DNA of 64,000 nucleotides from Viola odorata (GCA_963691705.1 OY829537.1:72375352-72439351); one strand, 5' to 3'; positions 23,994 through 35,428 are shown, numbered from the stretch's first letter. The notes: generated by a model from the sequence alone, not told the origin. A program made the numbers and translations.

Positions 23994-24589
23994 GGAAATG
24001 GCTTGGAAGTAGATAGATTTGGTGCAACTGGGCTGCAAAAGGAGCCACTACTGGAGCTGGTGATGACAAGCAGAGTTCCGACTCCAAAAGTGTTGTAGAA
24101 CTCACAAATGGAACATCAGGTCAGTTGCCTATAAACCTTGAACCTCTCTTCTTATAAAATATCTACTTGAGGAGCTTGGATTATGAAGTTTCCTATGTTT
24201 CTATAGTTCTGGCCAAACAATAAATATTTGGAAAAAATTATGTTTAGCACGAAAAATTCCATCTAGTCTTGATTTTGAGTCTATTTTTCACTTTTTCTTC
24301 CCTTCTTTGTTTGGAATTTATGTTCCAAGTTTTTATCCTTTGATTGGACTGTTACTAGATACTTTGGTTATGGTATTGATTTTTTAGTTCTCTATTAGTC
24401 ATTGTTTAAGCTTGAAATATGTATCTTATGCATGTATCTCCTATCATTTTAAAGCTAACATTGTCATTTCCTCCATGCAGATGATGGGCAAAAAAATAGC
24501 AATAATGATGCTCCCGAGAACAACCCTGAGTATACCCATGAACCTTTTGTTGGTATTTTTTTGTAATGACTCAACCCATAATTTTATAA

Positions 24590-24830
24590 TTTTTTTCTTT
24601 TATTTTATGGATAAATTTTAATTTAGGGGTATAATGGTCAAATAAGTAAAATGAAATCATTTCTTAGCCATACCAAACAATGTGTTCATTTCAATTCAAT
24701 TGAATTCTTTCAATTTTATATTGTTATACCAATCACTAGAGTTCATCCATTAATAGAATTCTAATTGAATTCTATTAATGAAATGAATTGAACTCATACA
24801 TGATTTGATACCAAACACCCCCTTTATCCA
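24590..24830. repeat. Palindromic MITE-like sequence
   Basis: AATTCAATTGAATTC and TAGAATTCTAATTGAATTC blocks form inverted repeats, flanked by GGGGTATAATGGTCAAA on the left and ACCAAACACCCCC on the right. GGGTGTTTGGT-type ends are common in plant Harbinger/Tourist-like MITEs. No clean TSD found, so the boundaries are approximate. Confidence 0.4.
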
Positions 24831-24988
24831 GAGTTTGCTATGATTTTGTTGACAGTTAGACTTGTTTGTTTGGTTTCAATTATATCAAAGGCCAAGTAAA
24901 ATAGTTATGATCACAACAATAATACCAAATTTATGATCATTCATTCTTAATTGTAAATAGAACAACACAACACCATTTCATTCCATCT

Positions 24989-25506
24989 TTAGTTGTGGCT
25001 ACAAATAATAAACCAAGAAATAATACAAACTAGACATATACATATCATTTTTATTACTCTAACATCCTTATTTACTTGATTGACTACCTCTTCCACACAC
25101 CTAAGCTCATCTAACACACCCTTCGTCTCAGTTTCACTACCAATGCTTATATCAGCCATCATTCCTTCATTCTCAAGTGTTAGCCTTGCATTTTCAGCTT
25201 CAAAATCTGCAATTCTTTCGGTTATCTCTTTCTCACGATCCCTCAACTCCATTATCACTTCACGAACCCAACCTATTACTGGTTGATCAACCCATTTCCA
25301 TCTGCCCTAGCACACTTGTAGAAACGCATTCCTGGGTGTTTGTCAGTCCAAGATATCCATCTTGGTGCCTTCAACCCACACTTGCAAAAGATTGGCGGCT
25401 CACAATCTAAGGTTGCACTTTGCTTCCCAAGCGACGTCAATACTCTGTTGTGTCTGAATTCACGGCGTTGACTACTGGGGATCGAGGGTGCAGAATTTGC
25501 TAACAT
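24989..25506 (-). pseudogene. GRF-type zinc-finger protein with C-terminal coiled coil and membrane anchor, frameshifted
   Basis: Starting at MLANSAPSIPSSQRR (25,506), the N-part carries CKCGLKAPRWISWTDKHPG then MRFYKC, the GRF zinc finger (C-x-C-G ... G-x-x-F-x-x-C; His where Asn is usual). About 25,305 the frame slips by one base: the other frame resumes with WKWVDQPVIGWV and runs through a Glu/Arg-rich coiled coil (MELRDREKEITERIADFEAE) to a hydrophobic tail ICICLVCIISWFII and stop at 24,989. Small plant proteins with GRF, coiled coil and C-terminal TM are a large family of unknown role, often carried by transposons. Either a pseudogene or a sequencing indel. Confidence 0.6.
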
Positions 25507-25548
25507 CCTACTAAAATCCAAAAGAGAGATGAAACAAAAATAGTTCAT

Positions 25549-26595
25549 ATTTAGTGATCACTTTAATCAATGATATGGTGAATTTTCTAAACTGAAGCCA
25601 AATTCTGTAAAAACCAAAATTTAAGAATCTCACATGAATAAAAAAGAACTATCTTGACATTCGTACATTTCAACAAGTATTTTCATGCTCTAACAAACAA
25701 ACAAAAAAACTCAATTTTTTCAATTTGTGCAATAACACAGCCTCAAAGACTCAATTCACAAGATTCCCCCACCGAACCCCTCAAAAAACCAAATTCAAAG
25801 CAAAATATAATTTACAAGAAAAAAAAAACCAAACCAGATGAGAGAGAGAACCTTGTGCGGCGATTATCGGAGTACAGGTGCTGCGAGGGGACGCTCTTAT
25901 CGGAGTGAGGGGGCGAAGAAAAAGGAGACCCAGTTGCGATTATGAGAGAATAAGTGCGGCGAGGGGGCAAATCAGATGGGTGTAAGGGTTCTGGTCGTTA
26001 GAGGCGAGGCAGTGAGAGTGAGGGATTGGGTTGGAGTGAGAAGGCAAGGCGGCGAGGGTGAGGGGTTGGGTCGGAGAAGAAGGAGACCCAATCGCTATGT
26101 GAGGGTGAGGTTGAAAAGGAGATGAGTGAGAGTGAATGAAAAGTAGAGGACGCGCAAAGAGTAATTTTGGAAGGTTAGAATTGGTACGTCATTCGCACTC
26201 TCAGTTCGCCTATTTTCTTAACCTGTTTTAGCATTGTCCTTTTCAATCTTTTCATCCTTATCCTGTTTAGCAGCCATGGGCGTTTATTAATCCTTAAACC
26301 TAATTTTCTTAGAAATATAAAATCATAATTTCCTCTATATGTATATATATAAATAAATGTGTTTAGTTGAGTAGCATGAAAATGTGGGATCCGGATCCTC
26401 TCCTCTTGAAAGAAAAAAAGGAAGCTAATATCAGAATGTCGATTTTGCAAAACAAGTCATAGTATCGTAATTTAACCAAATCTATAAGTAATAGGCATTG
26501 TTTTTTTTCTGAAAGGAAAATATAATTAGGTATTTGAGATGTATATATGTGTCCAACGTCATAAATTAAAAGAGGTATGCACACATTTCTTTTGC

Positions 26596-26637
<42 letters not shown>

Positions 26638-27018
26638 TAATTGTATTTTTCTATTTCTTTCTCTTTTTAATCTAGAATGCAATTTAAATTAGATCTATCT
26701 TTCAATAAGAATTAACTTTCTTCTTTCTTTCTTTACAAACTATTCTTTCATAGTAAAATATAGTAATGAAAATTTTATAATGATTAACTATCTATAAATG
26801 CATATTTTACAAATAAAGATAAAAACATACTTAATTTTATTGTTAAAAGAAATAAATTATATTTCACACGGGTATTCAACTAGCAAAGTACTAAAATATA
26901 ATTTACTTTTTATTTTTAATTTGTTGCATCCTTCACTTGAAAAATAAATCTCGCTTTTATCCTTAAAAACACACCGTCTCCATTGAAAAAAGTTTTTCTT
27001 GTCTTCCATTTGGTAATT
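25549..27018. other. Spacer, with a GC-richer G-rich block and an AAT microsatellite
   Basis: 25,850-26,150 is a (+) GGCGAGGG-rich block with repeated 'GGTGAGGGGTTGGGTCGGAG' type phrases, possibly the former 5' region of the GRF gene on the - strand. (AAT)n lies at 26,596-26,637. No other gene supported. Confidence 0.4.
26596..26637. repeat. (AAT)n microsatellite
   Basis: Fourteen consecutive AAT units. Confidence 0.95.
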
Positions 27019-27174
27019 TCAGTCCTCATCTGCTTCTTTCTTGCCAGATCCATTTTTCTTTTTTTCTTTTTTCTGAGTTGACTGATATAAATTTAAATTC
27101 AAAGAACGACCACAATAGATATTATTAAACAATAACACACAACAAGAAATCGTTATGGTCGCAAGGGTTGCCAT
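27019..27174 (-). CDS. Possible small membrane or secreted peptide gene (51 aa)
   Basis: A good TATA box, TATAAATATA on the - strand (27,283-27,274), predicts transcription from about 27,245, so I prefer the in-frame ATG at 27,174 (MATLATITISCCVLLFNN) over the one at 27,249. The product has a hydrophobic N-terminal helix like a signal peptide or anchor, then NIYCGRSLNLNLYQ and a Lys-rich then acidic tail (KKEKKKNGSGKKEADED). No known peptide family recognised. The leader is CA-rich, as in plant 5' UTRs. Evidence is promoter plus short ORF only, so it could be chance. Confidence 0.3.
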   Translation of the reverse strand: MATLATITISCCVLLFNNIYCGRSLNLNLYQSTQKKEKKKNGSGKKEADED

Positions 27175-27273
27175 CGAAAAGACTACTCCGACACTCAAGT
27201 TAGCTAGGCAATTTAGGGTTTTGGTAGGTATGAGTTGTGTTGTATGCATATCTTAGTAACGTAGGTGGTCTAC

Positions 27274-27283
27274 TATATTTATA
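27274..27283 (-). promoter_or_regulatory. TATA box of the possible small gene
   Basis: TATAAATATA, 100 bases upstream of the preferred ATG at 27,174. Confidence 0.4.
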
Positions 27284-27582
27284 GGTAAAGAAGCTAGTAT
27301 TATTGTATAACTAGAAGGATCTTAGCCGATTCCATCTAGGACTCTTGGAGATAACTTGGAAGAGTAAGGAACCGAGTAGGACTCATCTTCCAACATTTGG
27401 GTTGCCAAGAAAATTCTTGGTGTGTTAGAAAACTAATATGAGGGTGTCAATTTGGGTCTACGGGTCTGGACCCGACTCGACCCGGCTAGACCTGAAGACA
27501 ATCGGATCGGGACTAGACTCGGTCCCGATAAAAAATAGGACCAAAATCCCTGTCCCGCACGGCTAAGAAGTCGGGTTTCGGG

Positions 27583-28905
27583 TGATACAATCCTAGATGG
27601 CTAGGATGCGCTTTGACGATGATCTAGTTCGAGTTTGGACTTCAATACGGAAAATTAGCTCTCTTGAACACTTAACCCTCCTAATAACTTGTACTAGGCA
27701 AACTAAGTCGAGATAATAGAGGTTCTTGAGTCGAATCCTTAACCCTCTAATCAACCTGTGATTAGCAAACTAAGGTGAACGATCAATGGGGGTTTGAACT
27801 TTCGGTTTACTTGTGATTTTAACCGAATGTTCTAACTCAATTCTCACAAGAAAAATTTAAGAGAAAACTCTCTGGTTTTAATTATGAAAATCGGGTCTGA
27901 TTTACAATGATCACAAAAGTCTCTGTATATAGGCAAAGCCTAAGTACAAATTTAACTATAACTATAACTTCTAATACTACTAGGAATAGAAAACCTAATC
28001 TAAGTAGAAGTAGAACTTCTATTCGTATAATAACTTTACAAACTGATTAATAAATATAATAAATACATTCTAGAAGCTCCAGAGGTGATTCGCACAGCTG
28101 GGCTTCAAGTTGGGCCACAATCTCCAAGTCGCGGGCTGTCGCTTGTTCACACTGCGCAACAAAATGTCGACCCATGCTAGCTTTTGATCCACTCGTCCGA
28201 TTGGGCTGAAACCTATACCATTCGAAAGCTAACATCTGAAAATAGTGGATAGGGTCCTCTCTCACTGGTCCAGGCCTCACTCGTCCAAAATAAATCGAAC
28301 GGCGTTGACTGACGCGTTTTGAAGTCCTTGTCTGCGTAGGATTGCTGTCAGCGAAAATGTCTCTTCTAATAACTCTCAAACGGCTTGTGCGTTTGAGTTG
28401 AAACTTGGTCACAATCAAGACAACATCCTGAGGTTTCAGAAACATGTTTGAGGGCACGATTCTGACTTCTGTAGCTCTGTCTAGGTTCGGAAAAAATCGC
28501 CTATTGTGTATGCGCCTAGAACTCCTGCGTGCGAGAATGTCATCTCGAACCTTCTTAAGATCTACTCGTCCAAATGCTCTGAAACTTGGACACAGCCTTC
28601 CTAAGAGACCAATCGGTCTTGTATTTCCTTTAGATCCTCGATTAGAGTCGTTCTTCCATGGGCTGGCTCGGATGGATGTCGAACCTTGCACTAAGAGCAT
28701 CCAAGCCACCTTCCATGTCATCCTTCGCATGAAGGCTTGATCAAGCAACGTCTCCTAACTTGTCTCCATGTCTAGAGGTTGTATTAACCTGACTAGATGC
28801 TTTGAAACATCTTGGGCTAGACGCTTTGGGTTGATTGGCCTTGGTCGTAAGGCGTGTGCGCGTTGTGCGTGCGCTAGGGCTAGTCTTGGGGCTAGGATCG
28901 TATCA
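27583..28905 (-). repeat. 3' LTR of element A
   Basis: 1,323 bp, with TGATACAATCC at the left edge and GGATCGTATCA at the right edge: the terminal inverted repeat is 11 bp with one mismatch, unusually long for an LTR. It contains a TATATAGG-type TATA region near 27,925 (- strand) next to an AAGCCTAAG block. Confidence 0.9.
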
Positions 28906-30816
28906 TTCCCTCCCCCTTCAAAAAGATTCACCCTCGAATCTGCATCTAGACTTGCACCACAATACCTTAAGTTAATAATATCAAAGTAGGCATAAAGCGA
29001 ACCATACCAACCTTGCAAATTCAATTTGACGGCAACGTCTTTGAACATGTCAATGCGTTAAATAAGACCATCGCCCCAAGTGGCTACTCTTATTTGAACT
29101 TGGTTTGGGAACCATCTTCGGCGTAAGCGCTGTCAAACCGAAGCTCCTATCTTGAAGGATCCACTCATCCTTCTATGGTTTCCCAAAGTTACCATCTTGA
29201 CGCTCAAGTGTGCACCATAACGCTTGGCTTGTCTATGGGTTATCCGCATTACTTCGATCTCTTTGCTACCACTTATACTAAACAATACACTCAAAGGTAG
29301 CAACATTAAATAGAATAATGTTATATGAATGAAACCGTATATGAGTTTAAGCAATAATCCAAAAATAATAGCATGTACCGAAAGGTAGTAAGTAAATAAA
29401 ATAAATTGAAAGCATTGCTTCCATGTAAAATCATACTTACAAACCGAAACATGCCATGAGGACTCAAGTATCCATTGATCCACATTGCTTGAAACTCCGA
29501 ATTGTGGTTGACAAGATGTCTCAATTAGCATCTTAGTGCTCGGCCTCCTCCACAATTCCATCCGCGAGTCGCTAAGTGGTTCCTCCCTATGATTACTAAC
29601 AATACTCCAAGGAACAACATGTGAAAGCATAACATCCTTAAATAATATGTTAGTAATAGTTCCGCTATATTGATGTGTCAAACCATCATCATATGACCAA
29701 TACAGTCGAATTGTGTAACGAACTACACAACCAAATTAAGCACTCATGCTTTCTATGATATCCTTTATGCATACAAAACATAGATTTTGTGTCAAATAAA
29801 TAATCATTATAGACTTCACAAAAATTAGAATCATTAGCATAAGGATTAACCTTAGGAGTAATCTCAAGCGGTTTTTCACTAAGTGACTTTTTATCAATAC
29901 TACCAATAAGACTCAAAGGAACATCATGTGAAGACATATCATTCCTATAAATTAAATCATTAATATTAATTAAATCACAGCAGCTCATCAAACAATCATC
30001 AAACACATCATGCTCATCAAAATTTCGCAAAAGATCATGCGACCTATATAAGCGATTGCGTCTGAAAAGAGCTCCTCCAAGTCTTGTTGACTTAAACACA
30101 AAATTTTCATGAAATTCACACTTGGAAGAATAGTTATCTAATTAAAAACATGTTGAAATCTAATTAAAATTGCTTTAGAGACAACACAATCCATGTCTCT
30201 CGGTCTAGCCAACATACCAAACTGTTTGCGCTTTCGCGAGTAATTTTCAATGGCATATGACTTGACCATCGGTTCTTGCACATAATCATCATCAATTAAA
30301 TTAATTCTATAATCATAAGAATAAAAATTAATGATGTTAATATACTTAAACAAATCGCTCCTTAGGAAAGAGAACCATACCATACCCTTTTCGGTTAGGG
30401 TTTGCCGAAATAGGCACCACGGATGCGCAAGGCTCTTTCCCTCTTCTTGGTGGCAAGGTAAGAGGCTTCTCCTCTATCATAAACCTTCTCTTGTTCTGCT
30501 TATGAGAATAAATAACCAAAGCAAACGGATTAGGGTTAGAAAGATCAAGGCACAATGGCAAAAAATTCAGCTTTTGGTGGCTTGCGCCAAAATAATTTTT
30601 GCTCACTTCTCTCCCTATGGCATATTCATTCTCTCCTTTTGTATTCATGCCAACTAACACATGATCTCTCTTTTCATGTGGGTTGTTTTGACTCTCATCT
30701 CTTATCCCATGCTTGCTCTTTTCATGGGGGTTGTTTTTCTTTTTATCTTCTTTCCCATGCTCACTCTTTTCATGGGGAATATTTTGCTCTTTTTCTTTTA
30801 AGGCTTCCAATTCCAA
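28755..30816 (-). pseudogene. ORF-X of element A: unrecognised conserved reading frame between gag and 3' LTR
   Basis: No known domain recognised. From the 5' side: a tandem repeat of NNPHEKSKHG-type units (30,790-30,665), a block with NYFGASHQKLNFLPL, a Cys/Asp-rich block (SHDLLRNFDEHD, about 30,040), a block with SLSDSRMELWRRPSTKML, then a long hydrophobic segment (GLLLKLIYGFIHITLFYLML, about 29,365) resembling a membrane span, a basic block (HRQAKRYG) and finally SRVNLFEGGGNDTI, encoded by the PPT and running into the LTR to 28,755. The same blocks occur in the same order in two copies inside element D. Here several stops and frame changes break it. Confidence 0.55.
28906..28919 (-). other. 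Polypurine tract of element A
   Basis: GAAGGGGGAGGGAA on the - strand directly before the 3' LTR start TGATACG; it primes plus-strand DNA synthesis in LTR retrotransposons. Confidence 0.9.
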
Positions 30817-30831
30817 TTCTTATAAGCCCTT

Positions 30832-32052
30832 TTATTTTCTTTCTTTTTCAGTCGCAATCTTCTCACTCTTAGGCACCTCGGATTTGCATTTATCTTTGCT
30901 ATTCAAGTCGTCAATCTCCTCCAAGACTCGCTTGTTAAGGCATGCGGATGTCATGTGTCCTAGGCCGACACACTCGTAACAATCAATATCCTTCTTTAGT
31001 GCTTGAGGAGGTGTTGAAGAATAAGAATCGCTACTGACCGACTTTCCTTGAGTTGCTTGAGAATCAATTGTACTCTTAGTGCCATAGTTAGTAGGTAGCA
31101 CCTTCGGAATCAGAATCACACCCTTGTCCTCTTTCTCCAAAGTTGGCTTTCTCCACGACGTTGACTTAGTAGGTATGACATGAGGATAAGGATACCTCGT
31201 CTTCCTTTGCTCCTCTATGTTGATAGCCTTATTTAACATATCCTCTAAGGAGTAGCAATCAATGAACTTTAATTGGTTGGCTATCTCTCGGTTGAGGCCA
31301 TTCAAGAATCTCACCACCGTCACCTCTTCAGCCTCCTTGACTTGTGCTCTCTCCAAAGCAATTTCCAATTCATCGAAGTAGTCTATAACGCTCTTACTCC
31401 CTTATGTCAAGGTCTGCAACTTTTGGAGGAGGTCAATATTGACATAAGAAGGCAGAAATTGACCCCTCATGATAAGTTTCATCTTCTCCTACGTTTCGAT
31501 GGGACCGCAGTGTAATCTCTTTCGATCTTGGTTATAATGATCCCACCAACATGTAGCGTCTCTTCCAAATGCAGCTGATGCTAACTTTACTTTCTTCCTT
31601 TCTGAATAATTATGACAGCAAAAAATAGATTGTACATCTCGCTCTCAATCTAAGTAAGCACTCGGATTGTACACCGCTTTAAAAAGTGGAAGTCTTATTT
31701 CTGTACTCCCTTGGTTTGTGCCAACTCGGTCCTCAAAGCTAGATTGCCTATCATCATAGTACTCTCGCCTATCATTATAGTACTCATAGGCGTCTTCCTC
31801 AAACTCTTGCCCTTCGTACCAATATGCCTGATGCGTTCGTTGCTCGGTCCGTGGGGCGCGCATGCGTGACTCGCACTCGGGTCGGCCCCTAGGGTTTGCC
31901 TCAGCAACCCTTGACTCTCTTTCACTATATGTCTCGACCTTAGCCCTTAAACTAACCTAGATCTTCCTTCTTTCACGCCTATCATACTGCCCTTGCCTCA
32001 GATAGGAATCATCCTCATAATCTCGCCTCTCGGACCATCGCGTGTAAGACAT
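30832..32052 (-). pseudogene. Gag of element A
   Basis: It starts MSYTRWSERRDYED (ATG at 32,052), followed by Arg/Tyr/Asp-rich sequence. The capsid core reads YLD-stop-ERDVQSIF (about 31,650), a WWDHYN block, EKMKLIMRGQFLP, then EVTVVRFLNGLNREIA, and the zinc knuckle CYECVGLGHMTSAC (about 30,975). This is the Ty3/gypsy Retrotrans_gag plus CCHC layout. Three in-frame stops fall at positions where relatives have Trp (two) or Gln (one). Confidence 0.8.
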
Positions 32053-32899
32053 CCTGTAAATTCACAACACTAAAGAAAACAAGCGTAAAATTGTCCTAAA
32101 AACTAGCACTCCCTCACGTGTTTACTCTCATGTTTAACTCTCTATTAAGCTCACCAAATAACTCTCAAATCTCTGCAATTGTTCTTGTGTAAACCGTTAG
32201 TTGACTCAAGAATTTCAAAGAACACTTCCAATAAGACTCTCAAAGACAACTAGCTTCAAAACAATTTTTGATGTAAAATAATTGAGTAGTCGCAAAGATC
32301 AATCAAGTAAACAAGTATCTTACTGGAATAGAAGTGAATTAATAGGAATCAAGGAAAGCTCAAACGAATCGAAAGGACTCAAGTAAAATCACAAAATCAA
32401 AAAGTATGTATAGGTGCGGTTTTGTTAAATTAGGGTTTATACCTTGCAACTTTGATATCTTTCAACTCCGACCTCCAAATTGGATGATTCTTTTTGCAAC
32501 AAGTCTGGAATTCTTCTAGTATTTTATATTTTTTTTATTTTGCTGTTTCAAATACTCCTTCTTTGTTTTGTAGATGAAATCGTTTTTCTATTTTTGAAAT
32601 TTTTTTTTTTACTCTTATAAACGAAAGTAAATAGCAATTAAAGGAACAACTCTTTTTTGGTATTTTTGACACTTTTCTGGACAGAATTGAAGATACACAA
32701 CCGTGATTTGTTAACAAGACACAAACAAAGACGCAAAACTAGATCTAGAACCCTAGATCGACTTGACACCAAAGCAACTAACACAACGGGACTCAAGGAG
32801 ATTGATATAGATCGGATAGAAAAAGATCAATCTCAACAATTTAAAACAAAATAAAAACAGTAAGGATAGATAGGATAGTTACCAAACTTGAACACCTTT
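32053..32899 (-). other. 5' leader of element A
   Basis: Untranslated leader between PBS and gag. The stretch 32,053-32,160 is strongly similar to 58,905-59,000 in element D, including a TGTTTACTCTC-type block. No gene. Confidence 0.6.
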
Positions 32900-32911
32900 G
32901 CTCCGCTACCA
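32900..32911 (-). other. Primer-binding site of element A
   Basis: TGGTAGCGGAGC on the - strand, 2 bases inside the 5' LTR. It is close to the complement of the initiator-Met tRNA 3' end (TGGTATCAGAGC), but not exact. Elements D and F have near-identical sites. Confidence 0.75.
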
Positions 32912-32913
32912 AC

Positions 32914-34110
32914 TGATACGATCCTAGATGGCTAGGATGCGCTTTGACGATGATCTAGTTCGAGTTTGGATTTCCATGCGGAAAATTAACTCTCTTGAAC
33001 AGTTAACCCTCCTAATAACTTGTACTAGGCAAACTAAGTCGAGACAATAGAGGTTCTTAAGTTGAATCCTTAACCCTCTAATCGACCTATGATTAGCAAA
33101 CTAAGGTGAATGATCAATGGGGGTTTGAACTTTCGAGTTTTACTTGTGATTTGAACCGAATGTTCTAACTCAATTAAAGACAAGGTTCTCACAAGAACAA
33201 TTTAAGAGAAAACTCTCTGGTTTCAATTATGAAAATCGGGTCTAATTTACAATGAGCACAAAAGGCTCTATATATAGGCAAAGCCTAAGTACAAGTTTAA
33301 CTATAACTATAACTTCTAATACTACTAGGAATAGAAAACCTAATCTAAGTAGAAGTAGAACTTCTATTCGTATAATAACTTTACAAACTGATTAATAAAT
33401 GTAATAAATACATTCTAGAAGCTTTAGAGGTGATTCGCATAGCTGGGCTTCAACTTGGGCCGCAATCCCCAAGTCGCGGGCTGTCGCGCTTCACACTGCG
33501 CAACAAAATGTCGACCTATGCTAGCTTTCGATCCACTCCTCCGATTGGGCTGAAACCTATCCCATTCGAAAGCTAACATCTGAAAATAGTGGATAGGATC
33601 CTCTCTCCCTGGTCCAGGCCTCACTAGTTTGAAATAAATCGAACGACGTTGACTGATGCATTTTGAAGTCCTTGTCTGCGTAGGATTGTTGTCAGCAAAA
33701 ATGTCTTTTCGAATAACAAGCAAACGGCTCGTGCATTTGAGCTTAAACTTGATCACAATAGAGAAAACATCTTGAGGTTTCAAAAATATGGCCGATTGTA
33801 TGATTCTGACTTCAGTAGATCCGACTGGGTCCGGACAAAGTCGCCTGTTGTGTCTGCCCCTAGACCTCTTACGTGCGAGAATGTCATCTCGAACCTTCTT
33901 GAGATCTACTCGTCCAAATGCTCTGAAACTTGGACACATCCTTTCTAAGACTCTAATAGGTCTTGTATTTACTTTGTTTGCCTGATTGAAGCCTCGCTTC
34001 CATGTCTTGGCTCGCGTAGATGTGAACCCTTGTGAGAGGATCCTCCAAGGTACCTTCCATCTCATCCTTTGCCTAAAGGCTTGGCCTAACAGCTCCTCTG
34101 ACCTTGCTTC
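32914..34110 (-). repeat. 5' LTR of element A, inner piece
   Basis: It matches 27,583 to about 28,770 of the 3' LTR, from TGATACGATCCTAG to the CCTTGCTTC phrase, where it is interrupted by an Athila-type LTR. Confidence 0.85.
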
Positions 34111-35428
34111 TGATCAATCAAGTCTTGCCCTAGCTGCTGATCAAGTCATCTTGCCCTAGAAGACACCAAAGAGAAAGATTCCCAAAAGATCCTCACGGGA
34201 TTCCATGCAGATTCCTCATAGCATATTCCAGAATATTCTCTTAAGGACACGCTCCTTTGTACTCCCTCTTAGCTGGATTTTATCCTCTTGTGGGCAAGAG
34301 AGTATTTAAGCCTTAGTTTTAGGGTTTTTAGACATCATCTCATCTTTTCCCTTTTGGGGGCTGCCTCTTACATTTTCCTTTTTAGTTTTTCTTTGGAATG
34401 TGTTCCTCCCTTTTGTTGCTGGAGCCGCATCCAGCCACCAACTCTTCTTCAAAAGCTCCGACCGCCGGTATTTATTAAGCTTTTATTTCCTTTATTGCAT
34501 CTTTATCTTTTATCCTATTTATTAGATCTGTTTTTATTTATCTATTAGCATGAGCGACTAAGCTCATCCTCTTAGCAAGGGTATTTTAAGGGTTGCAAAT
34601 GAGTAGTCAAGAGGCCAAATCGTTCTTCATATATTCTTATTGTCATATTTGATTGTTTGCCATTTTATTGTCAATTCGTCTAGGGAAAGTTATGAGCCTA
34701 GCTAACTAATAACTAGACCTAGGCGATTACTATCATTTCTTTGGTTATAACTAACGCGAAGCCTTAGAATAGAGTAGACACTAGATGGATTGTCATTATC
34801 TTAGTCCGTTCTGTCTAGGGCAAGTGACCAATTAGGCCAGTACCGCGAGTCTGACAAGCTGAGAGGTATTTCACCCTAGACGTGTCTTTTGTCCTCTTAA
34901 TGGGCCTTTGAGTATTGCCTCCCTGCCCCGTGCCTGGGAGGACGGTGAAGCGTCAAGGCTACCTTATAAATAGTGAAAATAGGGGGTAGCTTCTCTTAAG
35001 AGGGAAAGCAGAGGGCCTAAACATACCTAGTCTCTAAAGCACGTCTATGGCATAGGAATAGAATATTTGTGTGCCGATGACTGACTTGCCCTCGACGCAA
35101 CCCAAGAAAATCCCTTGCTAAGATTTCACTTTATTTGATTTCATCGCATTTAATTACTCACTTGTTTTGTTTATGATATTTGTTTCTCTTAGTTTTATTA
35201 TATCTGTCTTTGTTACCTGTCTTGCCCTCGACATCTTTTGGTCGACTTGTTTGACCAACAAAACCCCCCTTGTGTTACTGTTTGTGCATTTCACTCTATC
35301 ATACATCTAGGGCAAGATTCATCCTTCAGTCTCTATGGATCAACCCTGTTACCATTATACGCAAATTAATTTGTGCATCTAGGCATCAGGTTTTAATATT
35401 ATTTTTGACCCGTTTCAATGGCGAGTCA
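34111..35428 (+). repeat. Athila-type LTR (B) embedded in the A LTR
   Basis: It starts TGATCAATCAAG and shares its central 600 bp with LTR C (GCATGAGCGACTAAG, AAGGGTTGCAAA, CTTCTCTTAAGAGG). A TATA-less stretch and a TATTTAAGCC motif (34,302) are visible. The last 30 bases (TTTTTGACCCGTTTCAATGG) resemble a decayed Athila PBS (TTTTTGGCGCCGTTG), so the true LTR may end near 35,388. Boundaries uncertain. Probably a solo LTR or truncated copy. Confidence 0.6.

Larger units (their letters stand above)
16380..24566 (+). other. Candidate three-exon transcript with the LINE in its first intron
   Basis: Three exon-like, GC-richer pieces have matching splice signals: exon 1 ending CAGTGCAG|GTAACG (16,496); exon 2 at 23,994-24,119 (TTTACAG| to ATCAG|GTCAG); exon 3 from 24,481 (CATGCAG|). 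Exons 2 and 3 join in one frame to give [20 protein letters not shown], then VVELTNGTS and DDGQKNSNNDAPENN before a TAA near 24,566. That frame has a TAG just upstream in exon 2 and no ATG, so either exon 1 uses another frame or this is a decayed or partial gene. Product not recognised. Confidence 0.3.

Noticed and set aside
27432..27441. 10-bp flanking identity (AACTAATATG), suggesting a Mutator-type TSD
   Set aside because: When the ends are set at the TAGGGGTGT-type TIR, the duplication is 8 bp (ACTAATAT), the hAT length. The extra two bases are explained by chance and the terminal TA.
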